This document shows, in pieces, positions 1-4,632 of a stretch of 5,610 nt of DNA. The notes under the pieces are model-generated. The model did no database searches. It had not been told where the DNA came from and saw nothing but the letters and a program-made list of their open reading frames with translations. Location of the stretch: positions 1 to 5,610 of the forward strand of contig DOUP01000240.1 of the NCBI GenBank assembly GCA_003520545.1, read 5' to 3'. A program made the translations under genes and the position numbers. How positions within the stretch are numbered: the first letter of the stretch is position 1; each line of letters begins with the position of its first letter. Origin of the DNA: Maritimibacter sp. GTDB lineage: Bacteria > Pseudomonadota > Alphaproteobacteria > Rhodobacterales > Rhodobacteraceae.

Positions 1-618
1 CTCGCCTTTGAAGATCCAGACCTTGATGCCGATGATACCATAGGCGGTCTTTGCTTCTGCCAGTGCGTAGTCGATGTCGGCGCGAAGGGTGTGCAGCGGC
101 ACACGGCCCTCACGGAGCCATTCGGTACGAGCGATTTCAGCCCCACCCAGACGGCCTGCGCAGTTAACCCGGATGCCCAGGGCACCCATGCGCATGGCGT
201 TCTGTGCGGCGCGCTTCATCGCACGACGGAAGGACACACGACGTTCGAGCTGCTGAGCGATCGACTCGGCGACAAGCTGAGCATCGAGCTCGGGCTTGCG
301 GACTTCGACGATGTTCAGGTGCAGTTCGCTGTCGGTCATCTTGGCGAGCTTCTTGCGGAGCACTTCGATGTCCGCGCCTTTCTTGCCGATGATGACACCC
401 GGACGGGCGGTGTGGATCGTGACGCGGCACTTCTTGTGCGGACGCTCGATGATCACACGGCTGACGCCGGCTTGTTTGCACTCTTCCTTGATGAACTCAC
501 GGATCGCGATGTCTTCCAGCAGAAGATCACCGTATTCCGCGGTATCGGCGTACCAGCGGCTGTCCCAGGTGCGGTTGACCTGAAGGCGCATGCCGATCGG
601 ATTTACTTTCTGACCCAT
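1..618 (-). CDS. rpsC: 30S ribosomal protein S3, N-terminal 206 residues (3' end cut by window edge)
   Basis: S3 lies on the outer face of the 30S head, near the mRNA entry channel, and contacts 16S rRNA helix 34 and S10/S14. The frame is open from ATG at 618 to base 1 with no stop, giving 206 of roughly 235 expected residues. The N-terminus MGQKVNPIGMRL is the S3 signature. A KH domain follows with its GxxG loop at G78-K-K-G81 (within RPGVIIGKKGADIE). The C-terminal S3 domain is represented by GALGIRVNCAGRLGGAEIAR (about residues 145-164) and ends at GIKVWIFKGE. The start ATG shares one base with the rplV stop (TAATG), and a GAGGAG ribosome-binding site sits inside the end of rplV, so the two genes are probably translationally coupled. 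rplP and rpmC would be expected beyond the window edge. Identity is certain; only the C-terminus is missing. Confidence 0.99.
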   Translation of the reverse strand, partial: MGQKVNPIGMRLQVNRTWDSRWYADTAEYGDLLLEDIAIREFIKEECKQAGVSRVIIERPHKKCRVTIHTARPGVIIGKKGADIEVLRKKLAKMTDSELHLNIVEVRKPELDAQLVAESIAQQLERRVSFRRAMKRAAQNAMRMGALGIRVNCAGRLGGAEIARTEWLREGRVPLHTLRADIDYALAEAKTAYGIIGIKVWIFKGE

Positions 619-998
619 TAGGCTTGCTCCTCAACTTGACGCACCTTGATGGTGAGCTCCGAGAACGGCTTCTTGATTGCGCCGTAACGGCCACGGGCAC
701 GCGGGCGACCACGCTTCATGACCAGGTTCTTACCGACAAACGCTTCGGCGACGACGAGCTCGTCCACGTCGAGGTTGTGGTTGTTCTCGGCATTGGCGAT
801 GGCCGACTGAAGGCATTTCTTCACGTCGACGGCGATCCGCTTCTTCGAGAAGGTCAGGTCGTTAAGAGCCTTGTCGACCTTCTTGCCACGGATCATCGCG
901 GCCACGAGGTTCAGTTTCTGCGGGCTGGTGCGAAGCATGCGCAGTTTTGCCATTGCTTCGTTATCGGCCACGCGGCGGGGGTTCTTTTCCTTGCCCAT
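618..998 (-). CDS. rplV: 50S ribosomal protein L22
   Basis: L22 binds 23S rRNA early in assembly and sends a long beta-hairpin into the nascent peptide exit tunnel; changes in that loop are known to affect macrolide sensitivity. The product has 126 residues against about 110 in E. coli. The difference is an N-terminal extension (MGKEKNPRRVADNEAMAK) typical of alphaproteobacterial L22. The conserved core starts near LRMLRTSPQKLNLVAAMIRG. The tunnel hairpin is visible as VGKNLVMKRGRPRARGRYG (about residues 88-106), and the end SELTIKVRQVEEQA is a normal L22 C-terminus. The ATG at 998 is 3 nt after the rpsS stop, with a GGAAG site within the rpsS 3' end. An internal Met at residue 16 would give an E. 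coli-like length but would discard conserved residues and the better spaced binding site. Confidence 0.98.
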   Translation of the reverse strand: MGKEKNPRRVADNEAMAKLRMLRTSPQKLNLVAAMIRGKKVDKALNDLTFSKKRIAVDVKKCLQSAIANAENNHNLDVDELVVAEAFVGKNLVMKRGRPRARGRYGAIKKPFSELTIKVRQVEEQA

Positions 999-1001
999 GA
1001 C

Positions 1002-1280
1002 TTACTTCCGCTTCGCTTTTTTGTCGGCAGCATGCCCGTAGTAGGTACGGGTCGGCGCATATTCACCGAATTTCTGACCGATCATTTCTTCGGTTACGTT
1101 CACGGGGATGTGCTTCTGCCCGTTGTAAACGCCAAACGTCAGGCCCACGAACTGGGGCAGGATCGTCGAGCGACGCGACCAAATCTTGATGACTTCGTTT
1201 TTGCCCGATTCACGGGACTTCTCAGCCTTCTTGAGGACGTAGGAGTCGACAAAAGGCCCTTTCCATACAGAACGTGCCAT
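1002..1280 (-). CDS. rpsS: 30S ribosomal protein S19
   Basis: S19 forms a complex with S13 in the 30S head, close to the A-site tRNA and the intersubunit bridge to the 50S. The product has 92 residues, the normal length. It shows the full S19 signature: MARSVWKGPFVDSYVLKK at the N-terminus, IKIWSRRSTILPQFVGLTFGVYNG in the middle, and HIPVNVTEEMIGQKFGEYAPTRTYYGHAADKKAK at the C-terminal side. Start is the ATG at 1280, 3 nt after the rplB stop. A GAAGGG ribosome-binding site lies at 1291-1296 inside the end of rplB. Its position between rplB and rplV is the universal S10-operon order. Nothing unusual was seen. Confidence 0.98.
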   Translation of the reverse strand: MARSVWKGPFVDSYVLKKAEKSRESGKNEVIKIWSRRSTILPQFVGLTFGVYNGQKHIPVNVTEEMIGQKFGEYAPTRTYYGHAADKKAKRK

Positions 1281-1283
1281 GTC

Positions 1284-2126
1284 TTAGCGGCCCTTCTTCT
1301 TGGCGTGACGCGAGCGGACGATAAGTGCCTGCGACGCCTTGTTCTTGTTGCGGGTGCGCTTACCCTTGGTGTCCTTGCCCCACGGCGTGACCGGGGTCCG
1401 ACCACCAGAGGTGCGGCCCTCACCACCACCGTGCGGGTGGTCGATCGGGTTCATCGCAACACCGCGGACCGACGGACGCTTGCCCTTGTGGCGCATACGA
1501 CCGGCTTTACCGAGGTTCTGGTTGGAGTTGTCCGGGTTCGACACGGCACCGACGGTGGCCATGCATTCCTGGCGCACGAGACGAAGCTCGCCGGAGGACA
1601 GGCGAATCTGGGCGTAGCCGCCGTCACGACCCACGAACTGGGCGTAGGTGCCGGCAGCGCGGGCGATCTGGCCACCCTTGCCGGGCTTCAGCTCGATGTT
1701 GTGAACGATGGTACCGATTGGCAGGCCCTGGAACGGCATCGCGTTGCCGGGCTTGATGTCGGCTTTCGTCGACGAGATCACCTTGTCGCCAACAGCCAGA
1801 CGCTGGGGCGCGAGGATATAAGCCTGCTCGCCGTCGTCGTATTTCACGAGAGCGATGAAGGCGGTGCGGTTCGGGTCGTATTCGATCCGTTCCACGGTTG
1901 CGGAGACGTCAAACTTGTTCCGTTTGAAGTCCACCACGCGATAAAGACGCTTCGCGCCACCACCACGGCGGCGAGAGGTGATCCGTCCGGTGTTGTTCCG
2001 GCCGCCCGACTTGGTCAAACCCTCGGTGAGAGATTTGACCGGACGCCCTTTCCAAAGCTCCGAACGGTCGATCAGAACCAGCCCACGCTGGCCCGGCGTC
2101 GTCGGTTTATACGACTTGAGTGCCAT
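1284..2126 (-). CDS. rplB: 50S ribosomal protein L2
   Basis: L2 is a primary 23S rRNA binder, needed for subunit association and for organising the peptidyl transferase centre. The product has 280 residues, normal for the family. The N-terminal OB-like domain includes KSGGRNNTGRITSRRRGGGAKR (about 39-60). The SH3-like domain includes PIGTIVHNIELKPGKGGQIARAAGTYAQ (about 136-163). The C-terminal motif AMNPIDHPHGGGEG (224-237) carries H230, equivalent to the conserved E. coli His229. The frame continues upstream to an ATG at 2240, but the true start is the ATG at 2126. MALKSYKPTTPGQRG matches L2 N-termini, and GGAAGA at 2135-2140 is 8 nt upstream. Unlike the classical operon, rplB does not follow rplW directly. 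About 1.6 kb with two envelope genes intervene, so rplB, rpsS, rplV and rpsC probably depend on a promoter in the 285-nt gap upstream of rplB. Confidence 0.99.
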   Translation of the reverse strand: MALKSYKPTTPGQRGLVLIDRSELWKGRPVKSLTEGLTKSGGRNNTGRITSRRRGGGAKRLYRVVDFKRNKFDVSATVERIEYDPNRTAFIALVKYDDGEQAYILAPQRLAVGDKVISSTKADIKPGNAMPFQGLPIGTIVHNIELKPGKGGQIARAAGTYAQFVGRDGGYAQIRLSSGELRLVRQECMATVGAVSNPDNSNQNLGKAGRMRHKGKRPSVRGVAMNPIDHPHGGGEGRTSGGRTPVTPWGKDTKGKRTRNKNKASQALIVRSRHAKKKGR

Positions 2127-2170
2127 GCTTTCTGTCTTCCGTTGCTTTGCGGCAGGTTGCCCTGCCTCAT
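2072..2170 (-). other. possible upstream reading frame (32 codons) overlapping the rplB start
   Basis: An ATG at 2170 opens a 32-codon frame beginning MRQGNLPQSNGRQK. It ends at a TGA about 50 nt inside rplB and is out of frame with it. GAGGGG lies 9 nt upstream of this ATG, a plausible ribosome-binding site. The frame runs through the GNRA hairpin and over the rplB ribosome-binding site. The peptide resembles nothing I recognise, and its second half is simply rplB read in another frame. If translated it would affect rplB initiation; it may equally be a chance frame. Confidence 0.15.
2151..2166 (-). promoter_or_regulatory. GNRA-capped hairpin just upstream of the rplB ribosome-binding site
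   Basis: On the minus-strand transcript this reads GGCAGG-GCAA-CCUGCC: six perfect GC-rich pairs closed by a GCAA (GNRA) tetraloop. Its 3' edge is 10 nt upstream of the GGAAGA ribosome-binding site of rplB. GNRA loops are common stabilising elements and docking sites for RNA tertiary contacts or proteins. A role in control of rplB translation is inference from position only. Confidence 0.5.
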
Positions 2171-2246
2171 GTTGTAAGGCCCCTCGACCGAAGTCCGCAG
2201 GTGCCCAGTGTGTAGCCCCCCGAAGGTGGCCGAATTCCAATATCGC

Positions 2247-2273
2247 AAGGCCCCGGAACGAATCCGGGGCCTT
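2247..2273 (-). terminator. perfect 11-bp GC-rich hairpin upstream of rplB (terminator-like or leader stem)
   Basis: The arms AAGGCCCCGGA and TCCGGGGCCTT are exact reverse complements around a 5-nt loop (2258-2262). The core resembles the terminator after rplW, but there is no real T tract on either strand: CCTTGCGATATT follows on the minus strand and CCTTGGACTGG on the plus strand. Three readings are possible. It may be a weak terminator that stops minus-strand readthrough out of the island before it reaches rplB. It may be a 5'-terminal stabilising stem of the rplB mRNA, as it would begin about 4 nt after the predicted transcription start. Or it may be half of an attenuator. The hairpin itself is certain; its function and its strand are not. 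Confidence 0.55.
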
Positions 2274-2283
2274 GGACTGGCGC

Positions 2284-2312
2284 TCTATAGCGGGCTTACG
2301 GGTGTGAGTCTA
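2284..2312 (-). promoter_or_regulatory. predicted sigma70-type promoter for rplB-rpsS-rplV-rpsC
   Basis: On the minus strand, TAGACT (2312-2307) and TATAGA (2289-2284) are separated by exactly 17 nt. Each matches the housekeeping consensus (TTGACA, TATAAT) in 4 of 6 positions. Transcription would start near 2277, giving a leader of about 150 nt before rplB. A promoter is expected somewhere here, because rplW is followed by a terminator and an opposing gene interrupts the operon. The last -10 base is A, not the usual T, so this is a candidate only. A weaker alternative is TTGGAA near 2236-2241 with no good -10. Confidence 0.4.
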
Positions 2313-2411
2313 GTGGCGCGGCGTTGTTTTGTGGGGCTTGGCCCGCGCCCGCGGCTCTGGTCATCGGGCCTATCTTCCCGCATCCTGCACACAACGAACA
2401 GGAGACCCATC

Positions 2412-2699
2412 ATGACCAAACCGTTGATACTGCTCGCCGCCCTGCCCTTCGCTCTCGCTGCCTGCGACGCCTCCATGGCGACCGCACCGACCGGGACCAC
2501 TTCGACAACCGTGCCGGAAAACATCGCCGCCCTGGCTGCGCCCAATCAGGATCTGTCATCCGCGCGGGTGGACGAGGCGACCGGGTGTTACGTCTATCTG
2601 CACCGTGGGCCGGTGGAATCCACCTATTTGCCGTTGCGCACCGCAGACGGGCGTCCGATCTGCACCGAGGCCATCGCGAGCGTTCAAGAAGCCAACTGA
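2412..2699 (+). CDS. small predicted lipoprotein of unknown function
   Basis: The 95-residue product opens with MTKPLILLAALPFALAAC. This is a short basic start, a hydrophobic segment and a lipobox L15-A16-A17-C18, so signal peptidase II cleavage before Cys18 and lipid attachment are expected. Residue +2 is Asp19, which in E. coli keeps lipoproteins in the inner membrane; that rule may not hold here. A Thr/Ser/Ala/Pro-rich linker (about 22-45) leads to a compact C-terminal part, GCYVYLHRGPVESTYLPLRTADGRPIC (about 58-84), bounded by Cys59 and Cys84, which could form a disulfide. I do not recognise the family by name. ATG at 2412 is chosen over an ATG at 2208 because AGGAGA (2400-2405) is 6 nt upstream and the signal begins there. 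It is the only plus-strand gene in the window and converges on the L,D-transpeptidase gene, with 4 bp between the stops. Confidence 0.85.
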   Translation: MTKPLILLAALPFALAACDASMATAPTGTTSTTVPENIAALAAPNQDLSSARVDEATGCYVYLHRGPVESTYLPLRTADGRPICTEAIASVQEAN

Positions 2700-2703
2700 C
2701 CGA

Positions 2704-3447
2704 TCAGCTACGCGCCGCCAGGTAGTCCTCCGGCGGGTGCAAATGCGCCGTAACGCCGGTTGAGACATTCGGATACAGGTCGATGATATGCGCCATCACC
2801 ATACGCACGCAGCCCGAGCTCGCCCGACCGCCGATGGAACGCGGCGCGGGTGAACCGTGGATACGCAGGTAGGTGTCTCGACCACCCTCGTAAAGATAGA
2901 ACGCGCGGGAGCCGAGCGGGTTGTTCGGTCCGCCGTTCATCCCGTTTTCGTGCTGTTTGTAAAGATGCGGGTCGCGTCTGATCATGGCTCGTGTCGGCGT
3001 CCACGTTGGCCATTTGGCCTTGCGCCCGACGCGGTAGACGCCCGGCTCATAGAGGTTTCCCTTCGCGATCGCCACGCCATAGCGCATGGCGGTGCCATCC
3101 GGTTGGATGTGGTAGAGATAGCGGGCGATGGCATCGACGTGGATGTCGCCCGGTGTCAGGCCGGGGTTGGCTTCGACGCGTTTGGGCAGGAACCGCGACG
3201 GCAGCCCCCAGGGGTTCGACGTCGCGGGGTCGTAATTCGCAGGCGTCACACGCGCGTCCCAAGCCGCCCAGTTGGACCGGTTCGAGGTGGGGCGCGGCGG
3301 GGTCGGCGCGGGCGCTACGGCTTCGCCCATTTCGCTGGCCGTTTCGGCAGCGGCATCTGTAACCGCTTCCTCTTCGGTTTGCGCCGTGGCAATTGGTGCC
3401 GAAAACAGCGCCGTGGACGTGATCAGGAAATGGCGTCGGGTCAGCAT
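2704..3447 (-). CDS. Tat-exported L,D-transpeptidase (YkuD domain)
   Basis: The family acts in the periplasm on peptidoglycan tetrapeptides. It makes 3-3 crosslinks or attaches proteins to the wall through a catalytic cysteine; some alphaproteobacterial members join outer-membrane beta-barrels to peptidoglycan. The product has 247 residues. The N-terminus MLTRRHFLITSTALF holds a twin-arginine motif (T3-R4-R5-H-F-L), with likely cleavage after A20-T21-A22. Residues 24-57 form an Ala/Glu then Pro-rich linker. The YkuD domain spans about 98-240 and includes NPLGSRAFYLYEGG (176-189) and catalytic H197 and C213 in IHGSPAP...SSGCVRM. The SHGC motif reads SSGC, which is frequent in alphaproteobacterial members. 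The start ATG at 3447 has GAGGAAGG (3456-3463) 8 nt upstream. The gene sits between rplW and rplB in the same direction, isolated from upstream transcription by a terminator. Which transfer reaction it performs cannot be told from sequence. Confidence 0.93.
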   Translation of the reverse strand: MLTRRHFLITSTALFSAPIATAQTEEEAVTDAAAETASEMGEAVAPAPTPPRPTSNRSNWAAWDARVTPANYDPATSNPWGLPSRFLPKRVEANPGLTPGDIHVDAIARYLYHIQPDGTAMRYGVAIAKGNLYEPGVYRVGRKAKWPTWTPTRAMIRRDPHLYKQHENGMNGGPNNPLGSRAFYLYEGGRDTYLRIHGSPAPRSIGGRASSGCVRMVMAHIIDLYPNVSTGVTAHLHPPEDYLAARS

Positions 3448-3476
3448 GGCAGCAACCTTCCTCGATTCTAGAGTGT

Positions 3477-3507
3477 TCTATGTTGGCGACGATGCCGTTT
3501 GGATCAA
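3477..3507 (-). promoter_or_regulatory. weak candidate promoter for the L,D-transpeptidase gene
   Basis: On the minus strand, TTGATC (3507-3502) and CATAGA (3482-3477) are 19 nt apart, longer than the ideal 17. Transcription would begin near 3470, leaving only a short leader that holds the GAGGAAGG ribosome-binding site. Some promoter is needed between the rplW terminator and the gene. The match is poor, and a TATGAT on the same strand (3524-3519) is an alternative -10 without a recognisable -35. Confidence 0.22.
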
Positions 3508-3526
3508 GCCAGCTTGGCATCATAAC

Positions 3527-3548
3527 GCACGAAATGGGCCATTTGTGC
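3527..3548. promoter_or_regulatory. dyad-symmetric site upstream of the L,D-transpeptidase gene
   Basis: GCAC-G-AAATGG, one central G, then CCATTTGTGC: the arms pair over 10 positions with a single extra base at 3531. With only one central base this cannot form a normal RNA hairpin, so a binding site for a dimeric regulator is more natural. It lies about 20 bp upstream of the weak -35 candidate. No regulator family is suggested by the sequence. Confidence 0.3.
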
Positions 3549-3671
3549 CATATATCCTGGCGCGATCAGGTTTTCCGTTGTGAAAATAGCGTGATCTGTC
3601 CGTGAAGAGGCTCCGGCAAGACGGATGCCATGGTCGGCACCGGGCGCTGCATCCAAGCCCCCTGAACGCGA

Positions 3672-3701
3672 AAAGGCCCCCGACATTCGCCGGGGGCCTT
3701 T
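3672..3701 (-). terminator. intrinsic terminator after rplW
   Basis: Arms AAAGGCCCCCG (3672-3682) and CGGGGGCCTTT (3691-3701) are perfect reverse complements over 11 bp with an 8-nt loop. On the minus strand the stem ends in CCTTTTCG, a short T run, 20 nt after the rplW stop. The mirror structure also gives TTT on the plus strand, so it may act in both directions and stop plus-strand transcripts from the lipoprotein gene before they run antisense into rplW. Placement directly after rplW means that rpsJ-rplC-rplD-rplW probably form a terminated unit. Confidence 0.85.
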
Positions 3702-3721
3702 CCAATTCCATCGTCAAACGA

Positions 3722-4018
3722 TCAAAGACCCGTGGTCACGTCGATCGTGTTGCCCTCTTCGAGGGTAACGTAGGCTTTCTTGACGTCGTTGCGGCGGCCC
3801 AGCTGGCCACGGAAACGCTTCTGCTTGCCTTTGGTAACGGTCGTGTTCACGGCCTTCACCTTGACGTTGAAGAGCGTTTCGACCGCTTCCTTGATCAGCG
3901 GTTTGTTCGCGTCGATGTCCACTTCGAAAACAACCGCGCCGTGCTCGGACGCCATGGTCGATTTCTCGGTGATCACCGGCTTGCGGATCACGTCGTAGAG
4001 TGCAGCTTTATCGGTCAT
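3722..4018 (-). CDS. rplW: 50S ribosomal protein L23
   Basis: L23 sits at the exit of the peptide tunnel and is the docking site for trigger factor and the signal recognition particle. The product has 98 residues, close to the usual 95-100. The N-terminus YDVIRKPVITEKST is the L23 signature. VVFEVDIDANKPLIKEAVETLFNVKVKAVNT is the conserved core (about 29-59), and GKQKRFRGQLGRRNDVKKAYVTLEEG is the rRNA-binding tail. ATG at 4018 overlaps the rplD stop by four bases (ATGA), with GGAGG at 4029-4033 inside rplD, 10 nt upstream, indicating translational coupling. It is the last gene before the terminator and the envelope island, not followed by rplB as in the classical order. Confidence 0.98.
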   Translation of the reverse strand: MTDKAALYDVIRKPVITEKSTMASEHGAVVFEVDIDANKPLIKEAVETLFNVKVKAVNTTVTKGKQKRFRGQLGRRNDVKKAYVTLEEGNTIDVTTGL

Positions 4019-4632
4019 TTCAGGCGAGCCTCCAGAGCTTCGACACCCGCTTTCGTGAGCACGAGCGTGTCACGCTTGAGGATATCATAGACGTTGGCGC
4101 CCATCGACGGCAGCACATCGAGACCTTCGATGTTGCGAGCGGCCTTGGCGAAGTTTTCGTTCACTTCGGCCCCGTCGATCACCAGCGCGCGCTTCCAGCC
4201 CAGGTTTTTCACCTGCTTGGCCAGAGTCGAGGTCTTGCCCTCGGCATCCGCGGTGTCGATCACGACGATTGCACCTTCTTTGGCCTTGGCCGAGAGCGCG
4301 TGACGCAGACCCAGCTTCCGAAACTTCTTCGGCAGGTCGTGGCCATGCGAGCGCGGGGTCGGGCCCTTGTAGATACCACCCTTGCGGAAGATCGGCGCGT
4401 TACGGTCACCGTGGCGTGCGCCGCCGGTGCCTTTTTGGCGGTAGATCTTCTTGGTCGAGTAGCTGGTTTCCGAGCGGGTCTTCACCTTGTGGGTGCCGGC
4501 CTGGGCGTTGTTACGCTGCCAGCGGACCACACGGTGCAGGATGTCGGCGCGCGGTTCGAGGCCGAAGAGGGCCTCGTCCAGCTCGACCGACCCGGCCTTG
4601 CCGCCGTCCAGTTTGATCACGTCGAGTTTCAT
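4015..4632 (-). CDS. rplD: 50S ribosomal protein L4
   Basis: L4 binds 23S rRNA early in assembly and lines the exit tunnel with a long loop. In E. coli it also represses its own S10 operon through the rpsJ leader, which lies outside this window. The product has 205 residues, the normal length. The tunnel loop is visible as RSETSYSTKKIYRQKGTGGARHGDRNAPIFRKGG (about 53-86), followed by the conserved GPTPRSHGHDLPKKFRKLGLRHALS. The C-terminal part has the usual alternating fold, ending DILKRDTLVLTKAGVEALEARLK. ATG at 4632 overlaps the rplC stop by four bases (ATGA), and an AAGGAAGG site lies in the end of rplC. Whether the alphaproteobacterial protein keeps the autoregulatory role is unknown. Confidence 0.99.
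   Translation of the reverse strand: MKLDVIKLDGGKAGSVELDEALFGLEPRADILHRVVRWQRNNAQAGTHKVKTRSETSYSTKKIYRQKGTGGARHGDRNAPIFRKGGIYKGPTPRSHGHDLPKKFRKLGLRHALSAKAKEGAIVVIDTADAEGKTSTLAKQVKNLGWKRALVIDGAEVNENFAKAARNIEGLDVLPSMGANVYDILKRDTLVLTKAGVEALEARLK

Noticed and set aside
624..2177. 517-codon open frame on the plus strand opposite rplV, rpsS and rplB
   Set aside because: It runs antisense through three certain ribosomal genes. In GC-rich DNA the strong codon bias of such genes leaves the opposite strand free of stops. The product has no recognisable domain.
2127..2240. Upstream ATG at 2240 as start of rplB, adding 38 residues
   Set aside because: The extra residues do not resemble any L2 N-terminus and cover the structured leader. 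The ATG at 2126 has a GGAAGA site and the standard MALKSYKPTTPGQRG start.
2208..2411. Longer start at 2208 for the small lipoprotein
   Set aside because: The added 68 residues would bury the signal peptide and lipobox. AGGAGA sits 6 nt before the ATG at 2412.
3504..3686. 60-codon minus-strand frame between rplW and the L,D-transpeptidase gene
   Set aside because: Its ATG lies in the loop of the rplW terminator, it has no convincing ribosome-binding site, and it ends in the likely promoter region of the next gene. The tail MAQMAHFVRYDAKLA looks fairly protein-like, so a small peptide cannot be fully excluded.
2127..3721. Mobile element as the cause of the island between rplW and rplB
   Set aside because: I see no transposase or integrase, no terminal inverted repeats beyond the two terminator-type hairpins, no clear direct repeats and no tRNA gene. 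Base composition looks similar to that of the neighbours.
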